Assembly (NCBI GenBank): GCA_002633005.1
Contig: NMRA01000024.1
Location: forward strand, 1,681,177-1,745,176
Origin: Phoronis australis
Lineage: Eukaryota; Phoronida; Phoronidae
Reading direction: 5' to 3'
Length of the DNA stretch: 64,000 nucleotides
Each line of letters begins with the position of its first letter. Position 1 is the first letter of the stretch. The position numbers were made by a program, and so were the translations under genes. Of this stretch, positions 21,839 to 36,200 are shown one piece after another. Below the pieces are notes generated by a model. That model was not told where the DNA came from. It searched no databases and saw nothing but the letters and a program-made list of their open reading frames with translations.

Positions 21839-24800
21839 CTGAATGGTACAGAAAGTTTACAAATTCAATGTCTAAAGCATCACCTCCAATAGGTTTCATA
21901 CATAAATTCTTGTCAAAGGCATTGCTGTGCAAACCACAGTGAAAGGGTGTCAAGAGCAGCTGATGTAAGCTGAAAACAACCAATAGGTGGCGCTAGTAAA
22001 CAAATGGTCATCTTTTTGGTTACCACAGTGAAGTGTGAAGAACAGTTGATGTAAGATGAACACTGATTAGGCAACGGAAGACTCAAACATTCAATAGGTA
22101 GCGCTAATGAACAAATGGTCGTCTTTTTCAGTTACATAGTAAATAGAGTGAATATAGAAAAGTGTTCAGGGCTGTTCCAGTAANATTTTATTTCAGAGAA
22201 CTGGATGGGCAAGTTGTTTTTAGTACCTGTTAAGTGGCCAAAACGGGGCTTGGTATCCTTTTAACCATCATGATGGGGAAAACAGTATGTTTTATGACTG
22301 CTTTTGTCACATACTGTATTAGTACCACTAATGGCTGCAATACTTTCAGGGGGGCAACACAGCGGCGCTGAAGGAAGCAGAACATCAGCAGGACATGGAG
22401 AACGGCTACACATTTAGCTGGAAGGCAGACAAGAGGAAGAGCAAAAAGGAGCCGGTCGAAACATAGAACCCGCGTCGTGAGCGTGACCCCGTTATCATGT
22501 GCAATTTACTGTGAACATCAGAGTCTCATGGGAGCGATGAAGAAATTTGCAGCGCATGTCAAAACACTGCTTTTAGCATTTGCTTCTTGATTTCAGCTTT
22601 ATCTTTGGCATACTCAGTTGTTGTTTTTTTTTGATCTGGCAATCCATTACAAGTATTTTATTTTCAAATCATCTAGCATGTCAAATTATATTATAAAGTT
22701 GAAAATAATAGTTAGTGATAGGCATCGAAGTGTTTCTGGTTGTGGGCTTCCCTATTTTTGACTTAATTATTCAAGTTACAGAGCAAATGTCCTTATGAGA
22801 CTCCCATGTCACACTGTTAATCTCTTGTGCTATCAATTAGATGTATTCTACTTAGAAGTAAACATTTACATGCAACAAACAGTTGCCAGTTGAAACAAAC
22901 TCACATTATGGGTCGACTGAGTGCGACTAAAAGTGCGTAAAATTATTTTGAATACTCTTACATTGGGCATAACAAAAATGATTCAAAATGAAAACATGGG
23001 AACTTGTAGAAACCGAAAAAATATTGATGTGTAATACTACTTTCCATGTTGTAGGAGCATACAATGGCCACTGTAGCACGATAGTTTTACAAGTTCACGC
23101 ATTTTAATTAGGTATTCAGTAAAATATCTCATTCTTGTCCATTGAGCATTTTGAGTTATCAACCAATCACCGTCAATCATGTATTTTGTTCAGCATCATT
23201 TATTTATTCAATATATTTAATATAAAGCAGGTGAATTGAGTTTGAAGACTCACTTAGTGACAATTGGGTAAAATCAAAATCGTCAAATAAAGTTGGCTGT
23301 AGTAATTGTTATTATGATTGAAGCAATCAGTGATCTTATTTCAGTAAGTGGTTAAATGGTGTAATTAGAAACACCAATTCCACATTTTTAGAAACAAAAC
23401 AAATTTTCTACCCTAAACTTGAACCGCAACAATGGTTTTCAAAGATAGGGCTTTAATTTTAGTTGTAACGAGTGACTCTGTTGAAGAGACCTGAGTGTGC
23501 TTTTTCTGCCAATCATATTTTCAGTTAACTGTTGTTAATATAAACTACTTTTGTTCACAAAATGTCTATGGTCGGTCCTGAAAAAGAATCTGTTATTTGT
23601 CTTCTTTTTCTGACTATATCATAATGAATTCCCACCAAGCAGTATCCTGATTGCAGTTGGTTTGCTTGCTCGACACTTGGTGTCTCTGTTGTAGTTTTAG
23701 CTAGGCATGTTGGGTGATCAAAACATGGTTATGTCAGACCTCGTGAGTTTTCTTTTGTTTATTTAATGAAGTTACCACTGGAAATAAAAGCACTTGTTGT
23801 TTAATTTAAAACTTTATTCTATTTTCACCGCAGTGGAATGTGTTGGATAAATCAACATCTGGACATGTCGTTTTTCACAATAAAAACACTTAAATTACAG
23901 CTGTATACATGTGTACTCTAATCAACAGACAACTTACTCACAATGAGGGAAATTATGTTCTACCACAGGCTGTAGCATTTCCACATTCAGGTAATGCGTT
24001 CAAGTGACATTTGTGATACTCTGAGCATAAATGCATCAAATTGGCTACACACTGCTTTACATCTTGTAACAAAATCTATACAACAACGACAAATACGTAC
24101 TAAGACATAAATATTTACAGAAAACAACAAACTGCAAGCCACACATTAATTTACAAGTTGTTACACTGCCCTAATACTTGGAATTCTCAGCAAAGTACGG
24201 GATATGCATTAATTTGACGTTAAATATTTACTTTGAGCAATCAGTTTTGTGGTTGTATCCTATCCTTCCTTGCAAAACCACAAGAGAGCAGGTTTATACA
24301 CAAGTGGGGTTGCACCAGTGTGTGCCTACGGGTTTCTAAAAACAATCGTACACAAACACGTGACTTAGAACATAAATCATGCATTACCCAACATGTTCTT
24401 GTGGTAAACGCACATTGTCAGAACCTCCAAGAAATTAGCTTGCACTTGCAATGACAAATTCTTGGAAACCGTAAATTCAATCCCACAATTCCACATCCCA
24501 ACCAATCACTTCAATGGTGGACATTTTACTAGGATAATCTAGTAAGCAACAGAGGATACCTATAAAACATTCACCTTTCCCTTGCAAGACAACCACAAGG
24601 AGAAGACTTGATTATAAAAATCTGTCTCAACACAAGAAACTTGTGACCAGGAAGAGAGATGTGCTCCGTAGGGCAAGTTTCTTAGTGTTTGTAAAGTTCT
24701 ATCCATACAATTGTACACACTGGAAAAATAGCCATCATTGAAACGATTGGCTGCCGAAGCTGGACTCACTGTTGAATTGCAGCAGAAAACTGAAAATAAA

Positions 24801-26436
24801 CTCGCATAACTTCCATTCTACACGTCAAGCTGTCATGCCACAAGTGTCTCTCTAGTGTCTTGCATTTACAGAAGGTGCCTCTAGTTAGCACCACGTCATG
24901 CACATGTCTCGTCTCTAATTCTACATCTAATTAAGGTCAAGGTCATGTAGAACATTATGGACAAGTGTATGTACTGAGCCAAACATTTACAAAAGACTAT
25001 AGATTTTATCTCAATATAATCAATCATATATTTTCTAAAAATAGAAAGCCCCTATAATTTTCTTTTTGAATTTTTTACCAATCTATCGTTAATTGTTTCA
25101 CATGACCATGTTTTTGCAGTAAAACTTAGCAAGAAACTAAATGCACGTTGATAGCAAAATAACAATATCTGTAACATGGATTGATCAAAATAAAGTTGCA
25201 CAGTTTTCTAAAACACCATTTTGTTGTTATTATGTTTTGTCTTGAAAATCACAAAAGTCCTCTTTTTATATGTCTTCGTCTAAAATTAGAACATTGCGAA
25301 AACAATTCCTAAAAGCGTTTTGCAGAATGACACATAGAGGGCAGCACCTGACAGTTTCAGTCCTTTCTGAGATATGATGTTACGAAGTTAGCCAAATTTA
25401 CCCATTTTTGTAGGGTCCACCATTGGTGTCCTGCAGTCAATTTGCCAGAAATAGCTTCAGCAATGTGCACGTTGTTGTATTAGGTAATGAAAGCTGGAAT
25501 AACAATCGGGAGCTCTGTACATAAAAAGGGTCAATGCCTGGTGCAGTCATAAGCTAAGAGCTTGCTTCCATGATATAAGTGGTGCTTTACAGGCGCTATA
25601 AACTAGTTGGTTGCCATTTCTTACTAGAGGTGTCACCACTTGCATTGGACTCAGTTTCTTTCTTATTCTCTGTTTCTTCGCCACTCTCTTCAGCAGAAGT
25701 TTCATCTGACCTGAATGATACAGAAAGTTTACAAATTCAATGTCTAAAGCATCACCTCCAATAGGTTTCAAACATAAATTCTTGTAAAAGGCATTGCTGT
25801 GCAAACCACAGTGAAAGGGTGTCAAGAGCAGCTGATGTAAGATGAAAACATCCAATAGGTGGCGCTAGTAAACAAATGGTCATCTGTTTGGTTACCACAG
25901 TGAAGTGTGAAGAACAGTTGATGTAAGATGAACACTGATTAGGCAACGGAAGACTCAAACATTCAATAGGTAGCGCTATTGAACAAATGGTCGTCTTTTT
26001 CAGTTACATAGTAAATAGAGTGAATATAGAAAAGTGTTCACCTGAATCGGGGCATTTATAGGATGAATATTTATATGGGTGAGACCATGTTTTTACAAGC
26101 TTTCTTTTGTGAATTTTGACCTGCTGACTAAATGAACACAAATTTTCATCAAGGAAATTAGGTGATTCTGCCACACCATAAGCATACCAACGCACAACAC
26201 TGCAATATTTGCTATGCCTAATAAGCATACCAACGCACAACACTGCAATATTTGCTATGCCTAATCCGTAACTATTTTCATGCACTTGTTTAGTGTATTT
26301 TCAAAATAAACAGTAAATCTTGGTTATGCGAAAAGTACAGCACTTCGTTTACTAATTTGAGCGGAATTGACGAGCAACTTATACGACTAAACTAAGTGAT
26401 AGAATAAGAATAAAGCTTTACCCATCTTCATCATCG

Positions 26437-26468
<32 letters not shown>

Positions 26469-27264
26469 ATCTTCACTCTCTTCATCAGATTCGCCACTTT
26501 CACTTTCTTCTGAAACATGAAGAAGGAAATCTGTTGACTCCCAAGAAATTCATTGACTTTCACGAAGTCGACAATACAAACAGCAACCCTCAGAAAATTC
26601 TACATGACAAAACTTCGGAACATCATACCTCAGAAATGATTCGTATGAAACTGAGATTCTATGCTTTGTGCACCGTTCTCTAATACATTGTTAGGAATTA
26701 ATTTTTAAATGCTCCACCCTTGCGTCAGGAGCTGTCAAAAATATATTAGATTTTTATCATTTTCATGAAAAAAATTAAATGTTGCATGAAATGAAAGCGG
26801 AATGATAACTTAGAAAACTGTATAATACGTTTTTTTAGATTTCATGCTGAACATTCATATCAAATGAATTTTATCTTATTGATACCATTGTTTTGCTATC
26901 AAAATACTTCTCTTTTTGCTAAATTTTACCAAAAGTCACATGACCAAATTAATGACATACATGTAGTCACATGACCAAATCAATCTGACAGATTGATAAA
27001 ANCCAACGCACAACACTGCAATATTTTCTATGCCTAATAAGCATACCAACGCACAACACTGCAATATTTGCTATGCCTAATCCGTAACTATTTTCACGCA
27101 TTTGTTTAGTCAAACACGAAATGTATTTTCAAAATAAACAGTAAATCTTGGTTATGCGAAAAGTACAGCACTTCGTTTACTAATTTGAGCGGAGTTGACG
27201 AGCAACTTATACGACTAAACTAAGTGATAGAATAAGAATAAAGCTTTACCCATCTTCATCATCG

Positions 27265-27296
<32 letters not shown>

Positions 27297-30200
27297 ATCT
27301 TCACTCTCTTCATCAGATTCGCCACTTTCACTTTCTTCTGAAAAATAAAGAAGGAAATCTGTTGACTCCCAAGAAATTCATTGACTTTCACGAAGTCGAC
27401 AATACAAACAGCAACCTTCAGAAAATTCTACATGACAAACTTCGGAACATCATACCTCAGAAATGATTCGTATGAAACTGAGATTCTATGCTTTGTGCAC
27501 CGTTCTCTAATACATTGTTAGGAATTAATTTTTATATGCTCCACCCATGTGGCAGGAGCTGTCAAAAATAAGATTTTTATCATTTTCATGAAAAAAATTA
27601 AATGTTGCATGAAATGAAAGCGGAATGATAACTTAGAAAACTGTATATACGTTTTTTTAGATTTCATGTTGAACATTCATATCAAATGAATTTTATCTTA
27701 TTGATACCATTGTTTTGCTATCAGAATACTTCTCTTTTTGCTAAATCTTACCAAAAGTCACATGACCAAATTAATGACATACATGTAGTCACATGACCAA
27801 ATCAATCTGACAGATTGATAAAAAGACCCTACAAACCATGGTTAGGTATTAAAAACATCAGCTTTCTTCACAGGCGTATTTACCCTTAACTTCAAAAGCA
27901 AATTCAGCAGGTTCTTATCCTTTGTTTGAATTGAAATTGGTTACAATAAAATGACTGGTATTCATTTGATGCGCTCACAGTCTTGGCAACTGAAACTAAC
28001 TAGCTCTCTCTGACATGCAACCCCAGTTAATTAACCTGAATTGTAGCAATAACGAGATGTCAGTCCTTCTCAAGTCAAGAGAAATTATTGCTAATCTCAA
28101 GTATGGAACAAGGTTGTTGTTTTACCTGATTTGTAAATATTCATGCTACAGCGAATTAAAAAACTAAATCTCATAATATGAGACCAACTTTGCAGGTCAA
28201 AAGGAAGTGACCCAGGTCAAAAGGAAGTGAGCCAAGTCAATAGATGGTCAATGACACAAGGTGCAGGTTCACTGTCCTTTTAACTTCGTGGTTCCAATAT
28301 TAGATGACATACCTTCCTCTTGGCGCAGCATTTCCTCTATGAGTGCTTGGTATTCCAGCGCCTCCTTGTGGCCAGGTTCATAGATCAGAACTAAAAAAGC
28401 AATTATATTGTCAACATGCATTTAATAATTAAACGTAATTTGGAAAGTACCGTCACTACGTATAATCGACATAAAATTTAAATGAACACACAGGGTTGCA
28501 TTCAATAACACTATTCACTTCCAAGTAAGTACAAACTACTGTCAGTGATTAAAGGCTCTGCTTGGCAACATCTCGTGGAGATGCACACTCTGGTATCAAA
28601 TTTGCAACATACTATTCACAGTGAATGAACATCAGAACCTGAAGTCTAAACTGCAAACTTTCTTGAAAATTGACCAACTGCATAGCCTGCTTCAAGTAAA
28701 CTTACAAACTTTTACTTGAATCATGCATTAAGATTGGTCAAGTTTTGAATCCGAGTCTGAGATTATCCTGGACAGTGGTCTTGTGCAACCAAGTGCATTA
28801 AGATCTATGTTCGTACTGTTAAAGTCACACATAGTTTAATTAGGTCAAGCCATAATAGCCTACTTCAAACTGGAATAAATCAAATTAGCGTCGATGAACG
28901 TTGCCATTGAAACAATCAAGGACATCCATTCAGTCTACGATGTTACCGTGTGTAAATAGGAATGCTAACTCACCAAATCAAAGAATTACAAAGTGTGACA
29001 CCCCAAAACGTGAACCAAACGTAAAGCGATGGTTTTCAAAGGTGGCACTGCTTAGGGTGTTTAAAGCTAGGATATTTAACAAGCGCATTTCAAGGCATCG
29101 GACAGTTTACTATAAAACAAGTATCACTCGTTTCAGGCAAAAATAATCACCAAGAGTGATCTATCATGATCTTTTTTCATTTTTCAAACACTTTTACCAT
29201 TGTAGTGAATGTCCACATTTTCTCAAAACACTGTCCAATGATAGCTGTGCGACAGAATTTTAAAATAATAAAGCATTTGCATGTGGCTACTTAACTTCCA
29301 AGACAAAAATCAAAAAAAAAAATTCCTGTCGTCTGCCATACTGAATTGATGTTTTACCGTACTGTCACTGCATGAAATAAATAAACAGTAATTATAATCA
29401 CATGATTAGCAACGTACAGTCGATGTGTCTACTTTGTCTCTTACTTACTCATTTTGCATAATTTCTGCGCATTCAGCCAATCGTTGTTCATGATACAAGA
29501 CAGGAACTGGAATGACAGAATGCTGACGTGTAAACCACTTGTTAATAAAACACGTCAAAATAATCTTCCACTTATTTTTTTTTAGACTAAGAACACTCGT
29601 CTTCAACAAAAGTCCCAGATTTTGAGAACCAAACTATAGGACTTGCTGTACAGTGGATGAAACAGATTCTCAAAATCCAGGAATCCTGTGAATACGAGAG
29701 TCATATCTCTTCAATAAATCACAAGAAAATATGTTGATTTTTAACAATCCAGGTGATAGGCCATGCAACGTTAATGGCTCACCTCACAAATAAAACTTGG
29801 GTTTACAGAGCAATTTAAGTTCAACAAAATACGGATATTACATAGATTTTTAAACTGTCCATTTTAACATATTAAAGGACACATCCTTTGAATACCCAAT
29901 GAATGAAAAATCTTAATTCGTGCCTCAAAATGTCGCACAATTCTTTACAATCACTTGACCACCATTCATTTTTTGTGAAGCTTCAGTTTCAATATGAATT
30001 TCTAAAAACTATACTTTGTGCTTGAACTATGCATTCTTTTGGTCAATAAAAAGAGAACTGTGTCACAGATTTTTGATGTCCCATCAAATAACAGAAACAT
30101 CAGTCATTAAAGTTCCTTTCTCAAAGTAACATTGCTACAAGTCTTCATTTTGACAACCAATATCTCCGTTGTCCAACAAAAAGTCAAAATTCAGTTCCCT

Positions 30201-33200
30201 CAGCCCAAGACCATGAAGTCAGTGTGTAAATTTGCATACAAATCAACCAACATGCTAAAGAGGAATCGATAATCAAAACTGACAAAACCATCAAAAATCA
30301 AAAGGCCTGAAAATGGCAGATGAAGATTTGTCACATAATTGAAATCTACCAAAAGATAATCCAATCCCAAAATTTGCCTTTTACGAGTGGCAATGAAAAA
30401 TGTAGGTGTAATTTCATTGAATGTGTGAATAACAAAGTTTGGAAAAATCCACAAAGGTTCACAATTACCTGGAAATTCAATTCTCTAGTTGCTCATTTTA
30501 GAGGTTATCTGTACAAAGACCCCCAGCTGTGTTCAGATTAAAATATCATGGATTTTGAAAGCTAAATCATGACAGCGACTGTGACAACAAGAATTTTCTT
30601 TGGCTCAAAATGTTCAATGCAAAATGAACTTAAAGATGAAAAATTAATAAATATTAATATTACAACTAGCTTTATTGAAAAATAGTAGTCTACCTCACAG
30701 ATAAGGTCATTGGGTGCTTTGATTGTCTCTTCCTCATCTTCTTCCTCACTTCCAGATTCACCCTCACTACTCTCCTCTTGACTCGAGGTGCTTGCTGTTT
30801 TCAGGGCGTCCATATCCCTAAAACGACCAAAGCATAGTCTTGAAACAAAATGGACAAGATGCGAAATCTGTCAATAACTAATCAACCTAGTAAATGTTAA
30901 AGACCACTCAACACATTTCCAACAAAGATAGATAGCAAGACTCTTGTGGGTGTTTTTTCATAATTATGCATTTAAAAACTATCCAAGAAGACTTCTTCAT
31001 TAATTCTACCAATTCCCTTGAAATTCATTAGGTCATCCTAAAAGTATTTTGTTTTCCCTAGCCCTGCGTCATTCCTCAGGTGGGTAGGTCGGCAGGCTAC
31101 TAAATGACACGAAAGCTGCATTTCTACAGGTTAACCCTTTAATTCATCCTTGCCTCTAAACAATCCATTACCATATCCTTTGCAAATAAAATGCTGTGAA
31201 TGGGGCACAAATTTTAGTCGGTCACACAAAAAGAAACAAAAACAATTTCACATAACTTATTACATCATTGTGAATTCAAACTAAATAAAACATTTTTCTG
31301 AAAAGTGACAACTTTCTTCTGTCTCCATGGTTTTCACTACAATTCCAATCAGTAATTTGTTCTAGTCTATGTGTAACCAACACATGAAAAGAAAAACAAA
31401 AGGTCCAAAACAGATTATGGTAGAAAGGCGTGGTCAAAACTAATGTCAGAGATACATGACTTAATGTGAAAGTGAAGCTGTATTATATGTGAGATCAAAA
31501 ATGCAAAACTAACAAAAATTCTACCACGATAATGGATATTCAAACTATCTTCAAAACACTTTTACTGTCTGTAAGTCTCAGATTCAACAGTCTTAGCTGC
31601 AACTAGGCAAACGGTCATTGATAAAATGGGTCCCGGCCCTTTACCTGGTAACGCCCCCTATTGCACCTTCATCCGTATGACCATTCATTCTGAAAGCGAG
31701 CCTTTACAGTAAAGCAACTTCACAAATCAGACTCTGATGGGATGCTATAGTTATGGAACATAGAGGTCACACACGCAAATGTATCAACATATTGCACATG
31801 AATTTCGCTTAGAAATTATCATTTTGTTCAATGAACGTAATTTATAAGCAAATTAAATTCATCAGGCATACAGAATAGTCACTGAAATATTCAAATCAGT
31901 TCTACAATTAATATAAGAGCAGGCCACTGTATTACAAATTAAAAATATCAAATAATTTAAGCTGTGTGACATGCACCAAGGAAGCTAACAAGGTGATACA
32001 AATGTTGCCAACTTACTTAGCAAATCGTTCATCTTCCAATTGCTTATGTTCCTCCCAGTTAAATTCACCAACATCTTCATCCCTGTAACATATGGAGTTA
32101 AATTCACCAACATCTTCATCCCTGTAACATATGGTGATTATGAAAACCAGAATTCATGCAATGGTTCAAGCAGGACAGCAAGATCTTCAAAGTCACGTAA
32201 ACTTTGTCTAATTTAGTTTTAAGAATCATCTATCAAAAATTTCTGCCACAGAATGCTTCTTCAGAACTATCCAACAGGCGTCTCCTGGTAAACAAGTTTC
32301 CAGTAAAAAACGTTGCAACAAAATTTTAACACTAACTTTTCCTCCTTTCTTTTCACTGCCTGTAGTGACACCTGTTTAGTTGGTGTATTACTACGCCTCC
32401 CACTCTGTACACGACCAGCACTGCTGCTTCTCACTGGACTACTGGTGGACCTACTAAAGAAAAAAACAATGTCTCTAACAATGCCAAAACCTGAGAAGTT
32501 TTCCTTAAAAGGATACCAAACCCGGTTTTGGCCTCTTAACAGATACTAAAAATGGCTTTCCTATCCAGTTCTATGAAACAAAATAATGCTCAGCAACCCT
32601 CGACAACCCTCAAAAGTTTTAAGAAAAATTTGAAAACTCCTTTAAATTCAAAGTCTGCCAAACGGGCAAGTGTGACCTACGTTTTTAGCGAATTACACGG
32701 CAAGTGTGGGAAAAGACCACTCACCAAGGAGCATAATGTCCAATTTGTGAGAGAGGCTGGTATGAGTTTTTAGTGGATTCCTGCTTGTATCTTTCAAGAT
32801 GGACGCCAGTGATGCATTAGCATGTGATACGACGAGGTTTGGTTGAAAATCATCAAAACAAAGTTTAGTATCCTTTTAAAGGAATAAGACCAAGGTTGAA
32901 CATTCCATATGATTTGAGAAGTCACACACATGACAGACAGAACTCCTCAGACCAACACGGCAATTCACCAACAACATGTTCTATAAATAGACAACAATGT
33001 AGATTGATACTGTCTAACTGACATCATGAGCAGACGACAACTGAGTGTGTGAGGCAGCTGCAGTAACGGTCATTACAAGAGCTATAATTTCATTTCTTGA
33101 AATACCTGTGTTATAAAAAGATTGATACACATTCATCAAAACGACTCTTGTAGGGAATTGTTTTCACCTTAGCCTCGTCCAATATTAGGATACTGAGGTG

Positions 33201-36200
33201 ACGATACAAGCAGAGAGTTGACAAGATGCGCTTTTGATCTCACACATTGTATGAAATCAGGCGTTTAAAATAAAGCTCAGAACAGTCGATCTGGGTCTAC
33301 ACCTTTAAAGACAAACGTTTGCTCAATTGCATCTCACAAACACACTTAATGACATAATAGAGCATTAGCATTTGTATTATCACTATAGATGCACAAAAAT
33401 AATGTACTAATAGGCCTTGACACCAAAATTTATTGCAAGTCTCGTGAGACTTAAAAGTTGGCAGAAAGCCTCGCCAAAGATCTGTTCGTAATTAAGATTT
33501 CTGGAAACTAAGACTATCCATGACTCACAAATACCACGAGACAAGAATGGTTTATGTTTACATCAGAGCCTTCATCCATTTGTCGGCATCAAAACGGATA
33601 ACTGAAAGTCCCCACTGGAATATCACCAAGGGGGGCCTGGCCATAGTGTAAAACAGGTAAACCATTGCCATGGCCCTAAAAACGGCATGCTGCGCCTTGT
33701 CTTTCCCCTTTAGTGTGACAACGAGGGGGTAATATTTCAGTGAGTGTATGTCTAAGTATGATAATTAAGAGCAGCGAGGCACTAGTTTGGAGCTATTACT
33801 TGATTGTCATAGAAAAGCTCAATGTTATTAACAATAAAACAGAAGTTCCTTCCCCTACTAAGGTCTACTTAGACACTCGCTTCACCTAGAACTGCTTATA
33901 TAACTAGGCAGATCAATAATGGTTCACTCTCTTAAACTATAAAACTATTATGGTAATTCCTTTGTCTGAAGCTGCAACTCAGAATCATCAGAACATAGCC
34001 TTCAGTTCCTGACCTGGTTACTGTAACGCATCAATAAGATTGCAAATTTGAAAACATTTTCGAGACAGTGGTACAATTTTATTGGGACAGGAGCAACACG
34101 AAACTGTTGACAGAACTCTTACCGAAGCCCTCAACAACTTGGAATTAGAAAAAGAAGAGCTTTTACTGTGATTTTTGACTGACCACTCTTCCAAAAGTGC
34201 ACGTCACAGTTTCCTTACCTCGAATGTCTTCCATCTGAACCAGCACTTCCAGATTTTCTAAGAGTCCCATCTACAACATACCATTAGTACAACTTCTTGA
34301 TTAATCTATGCAACATCAGGAAATAGTCACTTAAAAGAGTTTCCATATTTTGAGAACCAGTTTGATACCCGTTATTCAGAGGACAAAACTCTATCTGGTT
34401 CTCAAAATGTAGGACACAACATCGTGCCTTTGAGAAGGGATCCAAAAAATTCAAACACAAACAATCGAGTGAGCACATATTGTTAAAGGAAATTTTCAAC
34501 AGCTTTAATTTAGTTTAAGGGTAAAAAATATGTGAATTATGTTTTTATCTTAAAGATGGCAGTAATATTAAACTGTCAAAAAGAAAGGCATGCCCATTCA
34601 TGCCTTCTGCTTTAATTTATTTACAGTATCACACCCTTATTTTCAAACAACGATACCTTAACAAGTTGGAATATAAATATGTAAACCTTTAATTGGTGTG
34701 GAACTATAGATCACATTTTTAAGTCCGGTCTGCACGCCACCTATTGGTCACATCACATGACCTAATGAACATAAGTCTGAAAAGATTTCTGCCCCGACCG
34801 GGACTTGAACATGGGACCTTGTGCAAACCGTGCAGACATTGTCCACTTGTTGAACACAGAAATCCAATCAGATTTAGCAGCGGGCAGAAATCTTTTCAGA
34901 CTTAAGTTCATTAGGTCACGTGATGTGACGACCAACAGGTGGCGTGCAGACCAGACTTAAAAATGTTTGTGAACATGTTGGAATGATAACAATAATGGCA
35001 GTACGTACATAGAACAAATTTGCGTACATATGAAACTTTCCAAATTAGCTGAATGATTAGGATTACAGCAATCTCAGCTAAATATTTAATGATCAGCAGC
35101 TTTAGATAATACAAATCAGAGAAATTTCCAATAGTAGTGCTGTCCAATTAGTACAGGACTGTATGCATCACCATGGTAACTTAATGAAAACAGATTACAT
35201 TCATACTCACCGTCTGGAGACAAGATTTCGAAACTACCGCTCCCCGTCAACTGGAAAATCAATTTTGAGAGAGAACAAGGAAAGGACAATTTATTACAAA
35301 ACTAATGTCAATAATCGCTCACAAATTTTACACAAACAGGTTGGAGAATCTGCTGTTCTTGAAAATTTGTTAACTAATAAGAATACTTCAAAACAATAAT
35401 AGTCACTCCTGCTCGTTTTGGAGTTCATGAACTTGACTTTTTCTGCTGAGTGTTTTTTCAACAAATTTACAAAAATGTAGCCAGTAAAGTTCAAATTCTT
35501 CACCAAACAGTATTCTTAAAAAACACAGCATCCAAACAATATTCTTAAAAAAAACAGTCAGTCTCCCTTTTCTAGAAAAAGTTTCCCCTAAATTTGAAGC
35601 TTGAACTTTGACCATTTATGGTTACACAGATAAGTTGACAGGTCAATAAATGCGAGCCATTGTAACTGCTGCTCTGAGCAGACCACTCAGCTCAATATTG
35701 AATACTATGTCACTTTCATGCAGTCACCTTCAGATTTGGTACGTTAACTCAAGTTGACAAACTATCTGGTGGGTAATCACAACAAGGGTGACACTTATAT
35801 GGCCTCGCCGCCCGAAGACAAAAACATCCTTTAAATCACTACTCTGGGTTGTGATTGTAACATTTTTGTCATATCATCCTAAATGTGAAGTCCTACAAAA
35901 AACAGTTTGGTTTCGTATCATATTGCAGTTACCATTTCCTATTTAAAGAGGAAAGTAAAATTCCACAAACCTTCTTTACACCTTTCTTAACTGCAGAACT
36001 GCCAGTTGGTGGTCTGAAATGTACAAAATAAATTACATTGGGCCAAAAAGCACATTTGGTCCTGGTCTGTATTTTTTAAAAATGGAGTCAGTGGTGTGAT
36101 ATTTTTTAAGTTGCTCCTTTTATCAAACATGAAAATCTACCCGAGGCAAGAAAAAATGATAGGAGATGTATTTACTCAAAGCTTACAGTTTCAAAACTTG

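Larger units (their letters stand above)
22185..26043. other. Second haplotype copy of 17289-22169
   Basis: The sequence restarts after N 22184 and follows 17289-22169 collinearly with scattered substitutions and several indels. It contains copies of OS9 exon 13, the facing poly(A) signals and ERICH2 exon 11. Confidence 0.88.

Noticed and set aside
22350-22466. Second OS9-related gene or alternative last exon
   Set aside because: The flanks match 17289-22169 continuously and begin at a contig join, so an allelic copy is the simpler reading.
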